Assembly: GCF_014649815.1 (NCBI RefSeq)
Contig: NZ_BMTT01000014.1
Coordinates: 1-64,000, forward strand
Origin: Streptomyces mutabilis
GTDB taxonomy: Bacteria; Actinomycetota; Actinomycetes; Streptomycetales; Streptomycetaceae
DNA: 64,000 bases
Direction of reading: 5' to 3'
This document shows, one piece after another, positions 35,638 through 44,475 of the stretch. The position numbers were made by a program, and so were the translations under genes. The notes below the pieces were generated by a model, which was not told the DNA's origin, ran no database searches, and saw nothing but the letters and a program-made list of their open reading frames with translations. Within the stretch, counting starts at the first letter, position 1. Each line of letters opens with the position of its first letter.

Positions 35638-37371
35638 GTGGCCCGGCGGCCCCTCCCCCGCATTCTGAGCAACGGCGGCGCACAGCTCGCCCGGAGCCGG
35701 GAGCTGGCCCGGACGGCGGCCGACAGCGCCACCGACGTCCTCCAGCCGCTGATCACGATCGGCCGCGGTCTGCGCCGACTGGCCGCGGCCGCGCGGCGCC
35801 GGTGGACCGAGACCCCCAAGGACCGGCGCGGCGCGCTGCTCTTCCTGGCGGCGTCGGTGGTCCTGGTCGTGGCGCTCGTGCCGTACGGCCCGCTGCTCGC
35901 CGTCATCGCCTTGATGGCGGCGGCAGCCTGGCAGGGCAGGGACCGCACCCCGCCGGCACCGGAGGGCCCCGACGACTCCCAGACCCAGCGCCTGCGATCC
36001 CTGTACGAGGCCCTGGTCCCGTACTTCTCCCTCGCCGAGGACCCCGACCCCCTGTACGCCCACGGCGGCGCCTGGGAGAAGGCCTTCCCGGCGTACGACT
36101 TCGACGACGGCGGGCGTTTCGCCCACCTGGTGATCCGCTACCCCGCGTACTTCACCGACGGGGAGGCGGAGTCCCGGGCCCGCATCGAGCACCTGCTCAC
36201 CGCCAAGGCGGGCCGGGGCCGGGAGTACCACTTCACCTGGAACGAGGAGGCCAACCACCTGACCGTCGACGTGCTCGCGGCGCTGCCCACCGACATCGCC
36301 GCGCAGCGCTTCGTGACGGCGCCAGGCGAGACCGTCCTGGGCTTCACCGACCCGACCCGGGTCCAGCGCACCCTCCCGCTCACCCACGGCGAGGAACAGC
36401 GGGACGTGCCGCCGGTGGTCTGGCGCACCGGCATCCGCTCCACCGAGCCCCACCTGCTGGTTCTCGGTCAGCCCGGCACCGGTACGTCCACCCTGCTGCG
36501 CTCGGTCGCCCTGCAGGCCCTGCACCACGGCGACCTGCTGATCGTCGACGGCGGCGGCACCGGCGAGTACGCCTGCCTGGTCGGCCGGGACGGCGTGCTG
36601 GCCGTCGAGTGCGGCCTCACCGGCGCGCTGACCAGCCTGGAGTGGGCCGCCGCCGAGACGGAGCGCCGGCTGATCGCCGTCAACCGTGCCCGACAGCAGG
36701 GCGAAGTCCCGCCCGACGACACCAGGCGGCCCCTGTGGGTCTTCCTGGACCGGCCCAGCGCCTTCTCCCATCTGGCCGCCGCAGACGGCCGCAGGGACCC
36801 GCAGTCCCTGCTCCAGGTTCCGCTGCGGCACGGCCGTGCCGCGAACGTGACCGTGGTCGTCGCCGACCAGCTGGACGCCCTGGAAGGCCTCAGCGACGCC
36901 GTACGGCAGCACACGCGCGCGCGTGTCGTCCTCGGCCCGGCCACGACCGACGAGCTGACGGCCGCGCTCGGGGCTCCCCCGCACACCACGCCCGTCGATC
37001 AGGTCCCACCAGGCCGGGGGTACGCCCGCCTGGGCAGGGGTCCGGTGCACCGCCTCCAGGTGCCGGCCACGCCCGACCCGTACGACGACGCGACGAGCGA
37101 AGCGCACCGCCGCGCGGTGCTCGACCTGCTCCCGCCGCGCACGACACCGGCGGACGGCGAGCGGGCCCCGGCGCCGGTGGAGGCGGAGGCGGAGGCGGAG
37201 ATCTCCACCGAGAAGAAGACCGGGCCGGCCGAGCCCGAGCCGGAGGCGCACGGGGCGGACGCCGAGCCGACGCCGGTCGCGGCGGGGCCGGCGCCGCAGG
37301 AAGCGACCATGAGGGGAACGGCTCCGCCGGAGACGGTTCCCGCCAGAGCGGTCGCGGCGGAGACCACCTGA
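35638..37371 (+). CDS. FtsK/SpoIIIE-like membrane protein with altered P-loop
   Basis: This 577-residue protein starts with GTG 35638 behind a perfect AGGAGG. It has a membrane pair near residues 63-97 (ALLFLAASVVLVVALVPYG, LLAVIALMAAAAW), a middle domain, and an FtsK-type ATPase fold. The Walker A position reads GQPGTGTST, with Thr 283 where the lysine should be. The Walker B strand reads LWVFLDRPS without the usual acidic pair. The C-terminal 70 residues are Glu/Pro/Ala-rich. It is likely co-expressed with the 64-residue protein. ATP hydrolysis by the canonical mechanism looks impaired, so it may have a structural or regulatory role at the membrane. Confidence 0.8.
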   Translation: MARRPLPRILSNGGAQLARSRELARTAADSATDVLQPLITIGRGLRRLAAAARRRWTETPKDRRGALLFLAASVVLVVALVPYGPLLAVIALMAAAAWQGRDRTPPAPEGPDDSQTQRLRSLYEALVPYFSLAEDPDPLYAHGGAWEKAFPAYDFDDGGRFAHLVIRYPAYFTDGEAESRARIEHLLTAKAGRGREYHFTWNEEANHLTVDVLAALPTDIAAQRFVTAPGETVLGFTDPTRVQRTLPLTHGEEQRDVPPVVWRTGIRSTEPHLLVLGQPGTGTSTLLRSVALQALHHGDLLIVDGGGTGEYACLVGRDGVLAVECGLTGALTSLEWAAAETERRLIAVNRARQQGEVPPDDTRRPLWVFLDRPSAFSHLAAADGRRDPQSLLQVPLRHGRAANVTVVVADQLDALEGLSDAVRQHTRARVVLGPATTDELTAALGAPPHTTPVDQVPPGRGYARLGRGPVHRLQVPATPDPYDDATSEAHRRAVLDLLPPRTTPADGERAPAPVEAEAEAEISTEKKTGPAEPEPEAHGADAEPTPVAAGPAPQEATMRGTAPPETVPARAVAAETT

Positions 37372-37698
37372 CGAACGACCGGCCGCGCCTTCAGGCAGGA
37401 CCTCGTCCGGTCCGGTCCGGGCCCGGCCTGGACCGACCGGTCGTTCGTTGCCCAACCGGTCCGCGTCCTGCCGGTCGGCGTCCTGCCGGTCCGCGCCACC
37501 GCACCGGACCACCGGGCTGTGCCGGGCCGACCGAGCCACCAGTGCCTACCTGACCACCCGACCGCAGCGCCGGCGTCCTCGGGCACCGGCAGGGACGCGG
37601 ACGAGGAGCGAGGCGGGACGGAAGAAGAGCCGGAGCGGACCGAAGGAAAGGAGTCCTTCGTCGCCCCTCCACCCCGGTAACCGCGCACCCCGCCCCGC
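37372..37698. other. convergent intergenic region, GC-rich, short repeats
   Basis: These 327 bases lie between the ends of the FtsK-like and MocR genes. The element GCGTCCTGCCGGTC occurs twice in tandem within about 37464-37494. Several short GGTCC/GGACC inversions could terminate transcription from either side. No gene is seen. Confidence 0.4.
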
Positions 37699-39198
37699 TC
37701 ACGCCACGAACGTCCGCGGCGGCTCCCCGCCCCCCGCACCGCCGTTCACCACCACCCGGGCCGCGGCGGCCAGCCGTACCGCCGCCTCCTCGGCCACCGC
37801 GCCGCCGACGGTGAACGGCAGCCGCACATAGCCCTCGAAGGCCCCGTCGACCCCGAACCGCGGCCCCGACGGGACGCGCACCCCGACCCGCTCCCCCGCC
37901 TCGGCGAGCCGGGAGCCCGAGAGGCCCCCGGTCCGCACCCACAGGGTGAGTCCGCCTCGCGGTACCTCGAAGTCCCAGTCGGGCAGCTCGCGGCGTACGG
38001 CGGCCACCAGTTCGTCCCGGTTCTGCCGGGCCTGCTCGCGCCGCACCTGGACGGCCTGCTCCCAGCCACCGGTGCTGAAGAGCCAGTTGACGCCCAGCTG
38101 CTCCAGGACGGGCGTGCCCAGGTCGGCGTACGCGCGGGCGGCGACCAGGCTGCGGATGACGTCGGGCGCGGCGCGGACCCAGCCGATCCGCATGCCGGCC
38201 CAGAATGCCTTGCTGGCGGAGCCGACGGTGACGACCGTGGATCCGGCCGGATCGAAGGCGCACACGGGGCGCGGCATCTCGACCTCGTCGTCCAGCCACA
38301 GCTCGCTCATCGTCTCGTCGGCGACGAGCACCGTCCCTGCCGAGCGGGCCGCGTCCACCAGCCGCCTGCGCTGGTCCTCGTCGGCGAGCGCGCCGGTGGG
38401 GTTGTGGAAGTCCGCGACGACGTACGCGATGCGCGGCGCCGCGTCGCGCAGCACCTGGCGCCAGCGGTCCACGTCCCAGCCGGTGAGCCCCTCGGCCATG
38501 GCGACGGGAACCAGGCGGGCCCCCGCCTCGCGCATCAGCTGGAGGATGTTGGCGTACGAGGGCGACTCCACGGCGATGCGCTCGCCGCGCCCCCCGAAGA
38601 GGTGGCAGATGGCGTCGATCGCGCCCATCGCCCCCGTGGTCACCATGATCTGCTCGGGCATGGTCGGGATGCCGCGCGCCGTGTAACGCTCCGCGATCAT
38701 CGCGCGCAGGGCGGGCAGCCCGGCCGGGTAGTCGCCGTGGGTGTGCGCGTAGGGGGGAAGTTCCTCCAGGGCCCCCTGTACCGCGCGGGTGAGCCAGGGC
38801 TCGGGTGCGGGGAGCGCCGCGCAGCCGAGGTCGATCATCGAGCCGAGAGCCTCGGGCGGCAGTGGCTCGAGCCCCCGCGCGGGCAACGGGTTCCCGGCCG
38901 GCACGGCCGTCCAGCTGCCCGCGCCGCGCCGCGACTCCAGGAACCCCTCGGCGCGCAGAGCCTCGTACGCGGCGGCGACGGTGGTGCGGCTGACGGTCAG
39001 GGCCAGGGCCAGCTCCCGCTCGGCGGGCAGCCGGGCGGCGACCGGTACCCGCCCCTCGAGCACCAGCAGTCGGATGCCGTCGGCGAGCGCCCGGTAGGCG
39101 GGTGGGCGACGGGTGCCGGGCCCGGCGGGGCGGTCCTGCTGGGAGCCGAGCAGCCGGGCAAGCTGACCCGCCCCCACGGCCGAAGTCCACTGCGCCAT
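37699..39198 (-). CDS. MocR-type regulator (GntR winged helix fused to PLP aminotransferase fold)
   Basis: This 499-residue protein joins a GntR winged-helix domain (RALADGIRLLVLEGRVPVAA, LALTVSRTTVAAAYEALRAE, about residues 35-95) to a fold-type-I aminotransferase domain. The aminotransferase part contains YPAGLPALRAMIAERY, HNPTGALADEDQRR and the PLP lysine motif SASKAFWAGMRIGW. MocR proteins bind PLP and regulate neighbouring genes. The divergent neighbour, a YczE-type membrane protein, is the classic partner in actinobacteria. ATG 39198 gives the normal family start. CAGTCCAC direct repeats in the shared promoter may be its sites. Confidence 0.93.
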   Translation of the reverse strand: MAQWTSAVGAGQLARLLGSQQDRPAGPGTRRPPAYRALADGIRLLVLEGRVPVAARLPAERELALALTVSRTTVAAAYEALRAEGFLESRRGAGSWTAVPAGNPLPARGLEPLPPEALGSMIDLGCAALPAPEPWLTRAVQGALEELPPYAHTHGDYPAGLPALRAMIAERYTARGIPTMPEQIMVTTGAMGAIDAICHLFGGRGERIAVESPSYANILQLMREAGARLVPVAMAEGLTGWDVDRWRQVLRDAAPRIAYVVADFHNPTGALADEDQRRRLVDAARSAGTVLVADETMSELWLDDEVEMPRPVCAFDPAGSTVVTVGSASKAFWAGMRIGWVRAAPDVIRSLVAARAYADLGTPVLEQLGVNWLFSTGGWEQAVQVRREQARQNRDELVAAVRRELPDWDFEVPRGGLTLWVRTGGLSGSRLAEAGERVGVRVPSGPRFGVDGAFEGYVRLPFTVGGAVAEEAAVRLAAAARVVVNGGAGGGEPPRTFVA

Positions 39199-39276
39199 GG
39201 AAATCAGTCCACCTTCCCCGAATTGGCCATGGTTGGCTCTTCCTCTCAAGCCACAGGGTGTCATGCAGCAGTCCAC
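39184..39276. promoter_or_regulatory. direct repeats in the MocR/YczE divergent region
   Basis: AGTCCAC occurs at 39184-39190 (inside the MocR start), and CAGTCCAC at 39205-39212 and 39269-39276. MocR proteins typically bind direct repeats between themselves and the divergent target gene. The spacing is uneven, so this is a suggestion only. Confidence 0.35.
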
Positions 39277-39298
39277 TACCACCACAGGGGGGCACGTC

Positions 39299-39961
39299 TT
39301 GTCCAGGCAACCCGGCCGGCGGCATCTCGCCAGGCGACTGACCCAGCTCTACGGCGGGCTCGTGCTCTACGGCGCCAGTTCCGCGCTGCTCGTCAGGTCC
39401 GGGCTGGGCCTGGAGCCGTGGAACGTGCTGCACCAGGGCCTCGCCGAGCGCACGGGCCTGTCGATGGGCGTGGTGCTGACGATCGTGGGCGCGGTGGTGC
39501 TGCTGCTGTGGATCCCGCTGCGCCAGCGGCCGGGCCTCGGCACGGTCTCGAACGTGCTGGTGATCGGCGCCGCGATGGACGCGACACTGGTTGTCGTGCC
39601 CGACACCGACGGCTGGACGCTGCGGATCGCCACGATGGCGGCGGGCATCGTCCTGAACGGAGCGGCCACCGGGCTGTACATCGCCGCACGCTTCGGCCCC
39701 GGTCCGCGCGACGGACTGATGACCGGGCTGAACCGGCACACGGGGCTGTCGGTGCGCCTGGTGCGCACGGCCGTCGAGATCACCGTCGTGGTCACGGGCT
39801 TCGCGCTGGGCGGCACGGTCGGTGTCGGCACGATTCTCTACGCCGTGTCGATCGGCCCGCTCGCTCAGGTGTTCCTGCGCGTGTTCGCCGTCCCGGCGGC
39901 ATCCGACGGCAGCACGGTGGTTGCCGCCGGTCAACCCGGGCGCTCGATACTGCGCCGGTGA
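39299..39961 (+). CDS. YczE/YitT-type integral membrane protein
   Basis: This protein of about 220 residues has five or more hydrophobic helices and the family blocks LYGASSALLVRSGLGLEPWN (about residues 19-38), VLHQGLAERTGLSMG and GPRDGLMTGLNRHTG. Its transport function is unknown; in actinobacteria it is usually paired with a divergent MocR regulator, as here. The start is set at TTG 39299, with GGGGGG six bases upstream and a family-like N terminus. ATG 39263 in the same frame would add twelve residues. The stop overlaps the next gene (GTGA). Confidence 0.83.
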   Translation: MSRQPGRRHLARRLTQLYGGLVLYGASSALLVRSGLGLEPWNVLHQGLAERTGLSMGVVLTIVGAVVLLLWIPLRQRPGLGTVSNVLVIGAAMDATLVVVPDTDGWTLRIATMAAGIVLNGAATGLYIAARFGPGPRDGLMTGLNRHTGLSVRLVRTAVEITVVVTGFALGGTVGVGTILYAVSIGPLAQVFLRVFAVPAASDGSTVVAAGQPGRSILRR

Positions 39962-40734
39962 CCACCCCGACGCGCCACCCCCGCCATCCCTACCTGGACC
40001 ACCCCGGACCGATCCCCTTCGCCCACCGGGGCGGTGCGGCGGACGGCCTGGAGAACACGCTGCGGCAGTTCCGGCGCGCGGTCGAGGCGGGTTACCGGTA
40101 CATCGAGACCGACGTCCACGCCACGCGGGACGGGAAGCTGGTGGCCTTCCACGACGCGACCCTGGACCGGGTGACGGACGGAGCCGGGCGGATCGCCGAC
40201 CTGCCGTGGGAGCGGGTGCGCCGCGCGCGCGTGGCCGGCGAGGAGCCGGTGCCGCTGTTCGAGGAGCTCCTGGAGGCGTTCCCCGACGTGCGCTGGAACA
40301 TCGACGTGAAGGCGGAGCCCGCGCTGCTGCCCCTGCTGGACCTGATCGGGCGGACGGACTCCTGGGACCGGATCTGCGTCGGCTCCTTCTCGGAAGCGCG
40401 GGTGGTGCGTGCCCAGCGCCTGGCCGGTCCGCGCCTGGCCACCTCGTACGGCACCAGGGGCGTCCTCAACCTGAGGCTGCGCTCCTGGGGCGTCCCGGCG
40501 GCGCTGCGCCGCTCGGCGGTGGCCGCGCAGGTGCCCGAGACCCAGTCGGGCATCCAGGTGGTGGACCGGCGATTCGTCCGCGCCGCCCACGCGCGCGGAC
40601 TGCAGGTTCACGTCTGGACGGTGAACGATCCCGAGCGCATGCACCGGCTCCTGGACCTGGGAGTGGATGGCATCATGACCGATCACATCGACACACTGCG
40701 CAAGGTCATGGAGGACCGCGGCGTCTGGGTCTGA
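39958..40734 (+). CDS. glycerophosphodiester phosphodiesterase
   Basis: This 258-residue GDPD TIM-barrel enzyme cleaves glycerophosphodiesters to glycerol-3-phosphate and an alcohol. The catalytic blocks are complete: FAHRGGAADGLENTL (His-Arg and Glu-Asn), YIETDVHATRDGKLVAFHD (metal-binding Glu, Asp and catalytic His), and the late VHVWTVNDPERM and GVDGIMTD. No signal peptide is present, so it acts in the cytoplasm. GTG 39958 overlaps the upstream stop, indicating coupling with the YczE-like gene. Confidence 0.93.
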   Translation: MTTPTRHPRHPYLDHPGPIPFAHRGGAADGLENTLRQFRRAVEAGYRYIETDVHATRDGKLVAFHDATLDRVTDGAGRIADLPWERVRRARVAGEEPVPLFEELLEAFPDVRWNIDVKAEPALLPLLDLIGRTDSWDRICVGSFSEARVVRAQRLAGPRLATSYGTRGVLNLRLRSWGVPAALRRSAVAAQVPETQSGIQVVDRRFVRAAHARGLQVHVWTVNDPERMHRLLDLGVDGIMTDHIDTLRKVMEDRGVWV

Positions 40735-40791
40735 GGATCCCGGCGCGGCCCCGGGGGCGGTGCGCGTGCACGGGGAAGCGAGGGGGCACGG

Positions 40792-42141
40792 GTGGGCACC
40801 GACACCCTGCGGACGGACGCGGCCGACGGGGCCGACGGCCGCCGGCGTGAACAGCGCGGCTGGTATTTCTACGACTGGGCGTGCTCGGTCTACTCGACGA
40901 GCGTGCTCACCGTGTTCCTGGGGCCCTATCTGACCTCGGTCGCGGAGTCGGCGGCGGACGCGGACGGATACGTGCACCCGCTGGGCATACCCGTGCGCGC
41001 CGGATCGTTCTTCGCCTACTCGGTGTCCCTGTCGGTGATCGTGGCGGTACTGGTGATGCCCCTGGTGGGCGCCGCCGCCGACCGCACGGGCCGCAAGAAG
41101 CCGCTGCTGGCGGCAGCCGCGTACACCGGGGCGGCGGCGACGACCGCCATGTTCTTCCTCGACGGCGACCGCTACCTCCTGGGCGGTCTGCTCCTGGTGG
41201 TCGCCAACGCCGCCCAGTCCGTGGCGATGATGCTCTACAACTCCTACCTCCCCCAGATCGCCCCGCCCGAGGAACGCGACGCGGTCTCCTCGCGCGGCTG
41301 GGCCTTCGGTTACGCGGCCGGTGCGTTGGCCCTGGTCGCGAACCTGATCCTCTACACCGCGCATGACTCCTTCGGGCTGTCCGAGAGCGCGGCGGTCCGC
41401 ATCTGCCTGGCCTCCGCCGGACTGTGGTGGGGCGCCTTCGCGCTCATCCCGCTGCGGCGGCTGCGCGACCGCCGCGCTCCGGCCAGGGAGGGCTCGGCAC
41501 TGCCCGGGTTCCGCCAGCTCGCCGCGACCGTCCGCGACATGCGGCGCCACCCGTTCACGCTGGCCTTCCTGCTGGCATACCTCGTCTACAACGACGGCAT
41601 CCAGACGGTGATCTCCCAGGCGTCCGTCTACGGCTCCGAGGAACTGGGCCTGGGTCAGTCCACGCTCATCGTGGCGGTACTGCTGGTCCAGGTGCTCGCG
41701 GTGGCGGGCGCACTGGCGCTGGGCCGGCTCGCCCGGACGTACGGGGCCAAGCGCACGGTCCTCGGGTCGCTGGTCGCCTGGACCGTCACCCTCGCGGCCG
41801 GGTACGTACTGCCGGCCGGGGAGCCGGTGTGGTTCTTCGTACTGGCCGCCGGCATCGGACTGGTCCTCGGCGGCAGTCAGGCGCTGTCCCGCTCCTTGTT
41901 CTCCCACCTGGTCCCGCCCGGCAAGGAGGCCGAGTACTTCGCCGCGTACGAGCTGAGCGACCGCGGGATGAGCTGGCTGGGGCCGCTGCTGTTCGGGCTC
42001 ACCTACCAGCTGACCGGAAGCTACCGCGACGCGATCATCTCGCTGGTGGCCTTCTTCGTCATCGGTTTCGTGCTCCTCGCGCGGGTGCCGGTGCGGCGGG
42101 CGATCGGCGACGCGGGCAATCCGGTACCCGCAAGGATTTAG
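40792..42141 (+). CDS. MFS transporter, UMF1/Atg22-like
   Basis: This 449-residue transporter has 12 hydrophobic segments. The N terminus WYFYDWACSVYSTSVLTVF and the loop GAAADRTGRKKPLLAAAAY match the UMF1 (vacuole effluxer Atg22-like) MFS branch. QALSRSLFSHLVPPGKEAEY, typical of that branch, is present in the second half. Substrate is unknown; related proteins export amino acids or glycerol-phosphate compounds. Start GTG 40792, 57 bases after the glycerophosphodiesterase, so the two may share a transcript. Confidence 0.9.
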   Translation: MGTDTLRTDAADGADGRRREQRGWYFYDWACSVYSTSVLTVFLGPYLTSVAESAADADGYVHPLGIPVRAGSFFAYSVSLSVIVAVLVMPLVGAAADRTGRKKPLLAAAAYTGAAATTAMFFLDGDRYLLGGLLLVVANAAQSVAMMLYNSYLPQIAPPEERDAVSSRGWAFGYAAGALALVANLILYTAHDSFGLSESAAVRICLASAGLWWGAFALIPLRRLRDRRAPAREGSALPGFRQLAATVRDMRRHPFTLAFLLAYLVYNDGIQTVISQASVYGSEELGLGQSTLIVAVLLVQVLAVAGALALGRLARTYGAKRTVLGSLVAWTVTLAAGYVLPAGEPVWFFVLAAGIGLVLGGSQALSRSLFSHLVPPGKEAEYFAAYELSDRGMSWLGPLLFGLTYQLTGSYRDAIISLVAFFVIGFVLLARVPVRRAIGDAGNPVPARI

Positions 42142-42332
42142 CACTCGGCGCGAAAGGGCTGTAGTGTACGCGTTTGGCCTGCCAGGCGTACCGTTACTGC
42201 GCGTCAAAGGTGCCGAAACGCTATGTCGCATCTGCCAGCAGAGGTGACAAACCGGACGTCGGCGGGTACTGCACTGGTTGCAAGGCTGCGACTGCGACGG
42301 CGACGCAGACGCCCGGATCGGGAGTCGGGACG

Positions 42333-42358
42333 GGAATCTTTACCGCCGCCCGGACGTT
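42333..42358 (+). promoter_or_regulatory. SigR-type promoter of rbpA
   Basis: GGAAT (42333-42337) and GTT (42356-42358) are separated by exactly 18 bases, the SigR (thiol-oxidative stress sigma factor) consensus GGAAT-N18-GTT. It lies about 60 bases ahead of the rbpA start. rbpA is an established SigR target in Streptomyces coelicolor, so disulfide stress should induce this gene. Confidence 0.85.
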
Positions 42359-42419
42359 GACCGGATGACGACGACAGCGACACCTGTCCTGTGGGCGACA
42401 AGCCCGGGAGGCACGATTC

Positions 42420-42794
42420 ATGAGTGAGCGAGCTCTTCGCGGCACGCGCCTCGTGGTGACCAGCTACGAGACGGACCGCGGTATCGACCTGGCCCCGCGC
42501 CAGGCCGTGGAGTACGCATGCGAGAAGGGGCATCGATTCGAGATGCCCTTCTCGGTCGAGGCGGAGATCCCGCCGGAGTGGGAGTGCAAGGTCTGCGGGG
42601 CCCAGGCACTCCTGGTGGACGGCGACGGCCCTGAGGAGAAGAAGGCCAAGCCCGCGCGTACGCACTGGGACATGCTGATGGAGCGGCGCACCCGCGAGGA
42701 GCTCGAAGAGGTCCTCGAGGAACGGCTGGCCGTTCTGCGCTCCGGCGCGATGAACATCGCGGTGCACCCGCGAGACAGCCGCAAGAGCGCCTGA
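42420..42794 (+). CDS. rbpA: RNA polymerase-binding protein RbpA
   Basis: This 124-residue actinobacterial transcription factor binds RNA polymerase and the principal sigma factor HrdB and stabilises open complexes. The sequence is nearly invariant in the genus: ERALRGTRLVVTSYETDRG at the N terminus, a zinc-ribbon-like core with YACEKGH and CKVCGAQ, and the sigma-interacting end (HWDMLMERRTREELEEVLEE). The ATG at 42420 follows a purine-rich GGGAGG. A SigR promoter lies upstream and a long hairpin terminator downstream. Confidence 0.97.
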   Translation: MSERALRGTRLVVTSYETDRGIDLAPRQAVEYACEKGHRFEMPFSVEAEIPPEWECKVCGAQALLVDGDGPEEKKAKPARTHWDMLMERRTREELEEVLEERLAVLRSGAMNIAVHPRDSRKSA

Positions 42795-42835
42795 CATGGT
42801 GCGTAACGGGAAACCGTAGGCGACACAGATCGAAC

Positions 42836-42878
42836 ACCGCGGGTGCCGTACGTGGATCTCACGTACGGCACCCGCGGT
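42836..42878. terminator. bidirectional terminator between rbpA and fxsA
   Basis: A perfect 19-base-pair stem (ACCGCGGGTGCCGTACGTG and its complement) encloses a five-base loop GATCT. It sits between the converging ends of rbpA and fxsA. Confidence 0.9.
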
Positions 42879-42922
42879 TTCGGTGTGTCCGCGGCAGCGC
42901 GACGGCCGTCGCGCGGAGCCGC

Positions 42923-43501
42923 TCAGTGCGTCAACGGCGGGCGGGGGTCCTGCGAGGCGTCGCCAGGCTCGTCCCGTATGACCTCGCCCTGGACGACCTT
43001 GCCGTCCGGCTGGTGCATGCGGGCCTGCCGGAAGGCGTCACCCAGCGTGCCCGGGCCCGCCTCGCGGAGCTTGCGCTCCACCGTCCGCTCCGCGTAGCGG
43101 CTCACGGCCTTCTGCACCGGGGGCAGCAGCATCAGCAGGCCCAGCGCGTCCGAGATCAGGCCGGGGATGATGAGAAGCAGTCCGCCCAGCATCATCAGGC
43201 CGTTGCCCTCGCTGTTGCCGGTGGGCCGGGCTCCGGGCACGGGACCGGACTGCTGCTGTCGCACGGTCTCCTGGAGATTGCGGAAGGCCCGGCGACCCGC
43301 CGCCTTGATCACTACGGAACCGAGGACGACGCCCGCCACCAGCACCAGGAAGACCACGAACCCGCTGGAGGCGCCCGCGACCACGGTCAGCAGCCAGATC
43401 TCCAGCACGAGCCACGCGGCGAGGCCCAGCGGCAGGTACGTACGCAGCTTGGAACGCGGGGGCCGGGCGGGGGACCTGGGGGTCTGAGCGCCAGTCGTCA
43501 T
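42923..43501 (-). CDS. fxsA: FxsA-family membrane protein
   Basis: This 192-residue protein has the FxsA core of membrane helices (YLPLGLAAWLVLEIWLLTVV, GFVVFLVLVAGVVLGSVVI and GLMMLGGLLLIIPGLISDAL), between which lies GRRAFRNLQETVRQQ. The cytoplasmic tail is charged. FxsA proteins modulate phage exclusion when overproduced in E. coli; the normal function is unknown. ATG 43501 follows GGGAG. It lies 95 bases downstream of dpm1 on the same strand and may share its transcript. Confidence 0.92.
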   Translation of the reverse strand: MTTGAQTPRSPARPPRSKLRTYLPLGLAAWLVLEIWLLTVVAGASSGFVVFLVLVAGVVLGSVVIKAAGRRAFRNLQETVRQQQSGPVPGARPTGNSEGNGLMMLGGLLLIIPGLISDALGLLMLLPPVQKAVSRYAERTVERKLREAGPGTLGDAFRQARMHQPDGKVVQGEVIRDEPGDASQDPRPPLTH

Positions 43502-43596
43502 GCTCCCAGTGTGCCTGGTCACGGCTCAGCTCGGCATAAGGGGACGACCAGGCCGTCTGTCAGTCAGGCTCTTCGCCGATCAGGCGCTCTCGCCGG

Positions 43597-44475
43597 TCAG
43601 GCCTTCTCGTCGGTCGCCCGTGTCGACTGGTCGCCCGGCTCGACGACCGACGCTCCGGCCGCAGGCGCGTCCACCGGCCGGTCGGGCTGCACGTCGCGGC
43701 CCAGGACCTTGCCGACCCGCTCCCCCACGCCCCACGTGGTGACCCGCCAGAGCGCCTCCACGAGGATGTCCCGGCTCATCTTGGAGTCACCGTGCTCGCG
43801 CTCGACGAACGTGATCGGCACTTCTACGACGTGGTAACCGGCCTTGATGGCCCGGCGGGCGAGGTCGACCTGGAAGCAGTAGCCCTGGGAGGCGACCTCC
43901 TCCAGGCCGAGCCCTTCCAGCGTCTCGCGCCGGAAGGCCCGGTAGCCGCCGGTGATGTCCCGCAGCGGCAAGTCGAGTGCGAGGCGCGAGTACATGCTGC
44001 CGCCGCGGGAGATGAACTCGCGGGACTTGGGCCAGTTCACCACCCGGCCGCCGGGCACCCAGCGGGAGCCGAGCACCAGGTCGGCCCCCTTGAGCGCCGT
44101 CAGCAGGCGGGGCAGTTCCTCGGGCTGGTGGGAACCGTCGGCGTCCATCTCGATCAGCACGCCGTAGCCGTGCTCCAGGCCCCAGCGGAAGCCGGCGAGG
44201 TAGGCGGCACCCAGCCCTTCCTTGCCCTTGCGGTGCAGGACCTGGACGCGGTCGTCCTCGGCGGCCAGCTCGTCGGCGAGCTTGCCGGTGCCGTCGGGGC
44301 TGTTGTCGTCGGCCACGAGGACGTGCGCCTCGGGAACCGCCTCGCGCACGCGCGCGACGATCGCCTTGATGTTCTCCGCCTCGTTGTAGGTCGGGATGAT
44401 CACCAAAGCCGTGCCCAGGGGACCGAACCGCCTCCCCTGCCCCGCCGCTGCGGGCGTCCCGTCGCCGTCGTTCAC
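43597..44475 (-). CDS. dpm1: polyprenol-phosphate mannosyltransferase (Dpm1/Ppm1)
   Basis: This 292-residue GT2 enzyme makes polyprenyl-phosphate-mannose from GDP-mannose, the donor for protein O-mannosylation outside the membrane. The blocks are VIIPTYNEAENIKAIVARVR (residues about 25-44), ADDNSPDGTGKLADEL, LIEMDADGSHQPEELPRLL and DITGGYRAFRRETLE. The C terminus lacks membrane helices, as in the Streptomyces soluble form where the Lnt domain is separate. In Streptomyces coelicolor this gene is required for phage phiC31 infection. GTG 44475 follows AGGGG. Confidence 0.95.
   Translation of the reverse strand: MNDGDGTPAAAGQGRRFGPLGTALVIIPTYNEAENIKAIVARVREAVPEAHVLVADDNSPDGTGKLADELAAEDDRVQVLHRKGKEGLGAAYLAGFRWGLEHGYGVLIEMDADGSHQPEELPRLLTALKGADLVLGSRWVPGGRVVNWPKSREFISRGGSMYSRLALDLPLRDITGGYRAFRRETLEGLGLEEVASQGYCFQVDLARRAIKAGYHVVEVPITFVEREHGDSKMSRDILVEALWRVTTWGVGERVGKVLGRDVQPDRPVDAPAAGASVVEPGDQSTRATDEKA

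Noticed and set aside
37391-39934. 847-codon minus-strand frame overlapping MocR and YczE regions
   Set aside because: It runs through the MocR gene in another frame and the YczE gene in antisense; no conserved domain.
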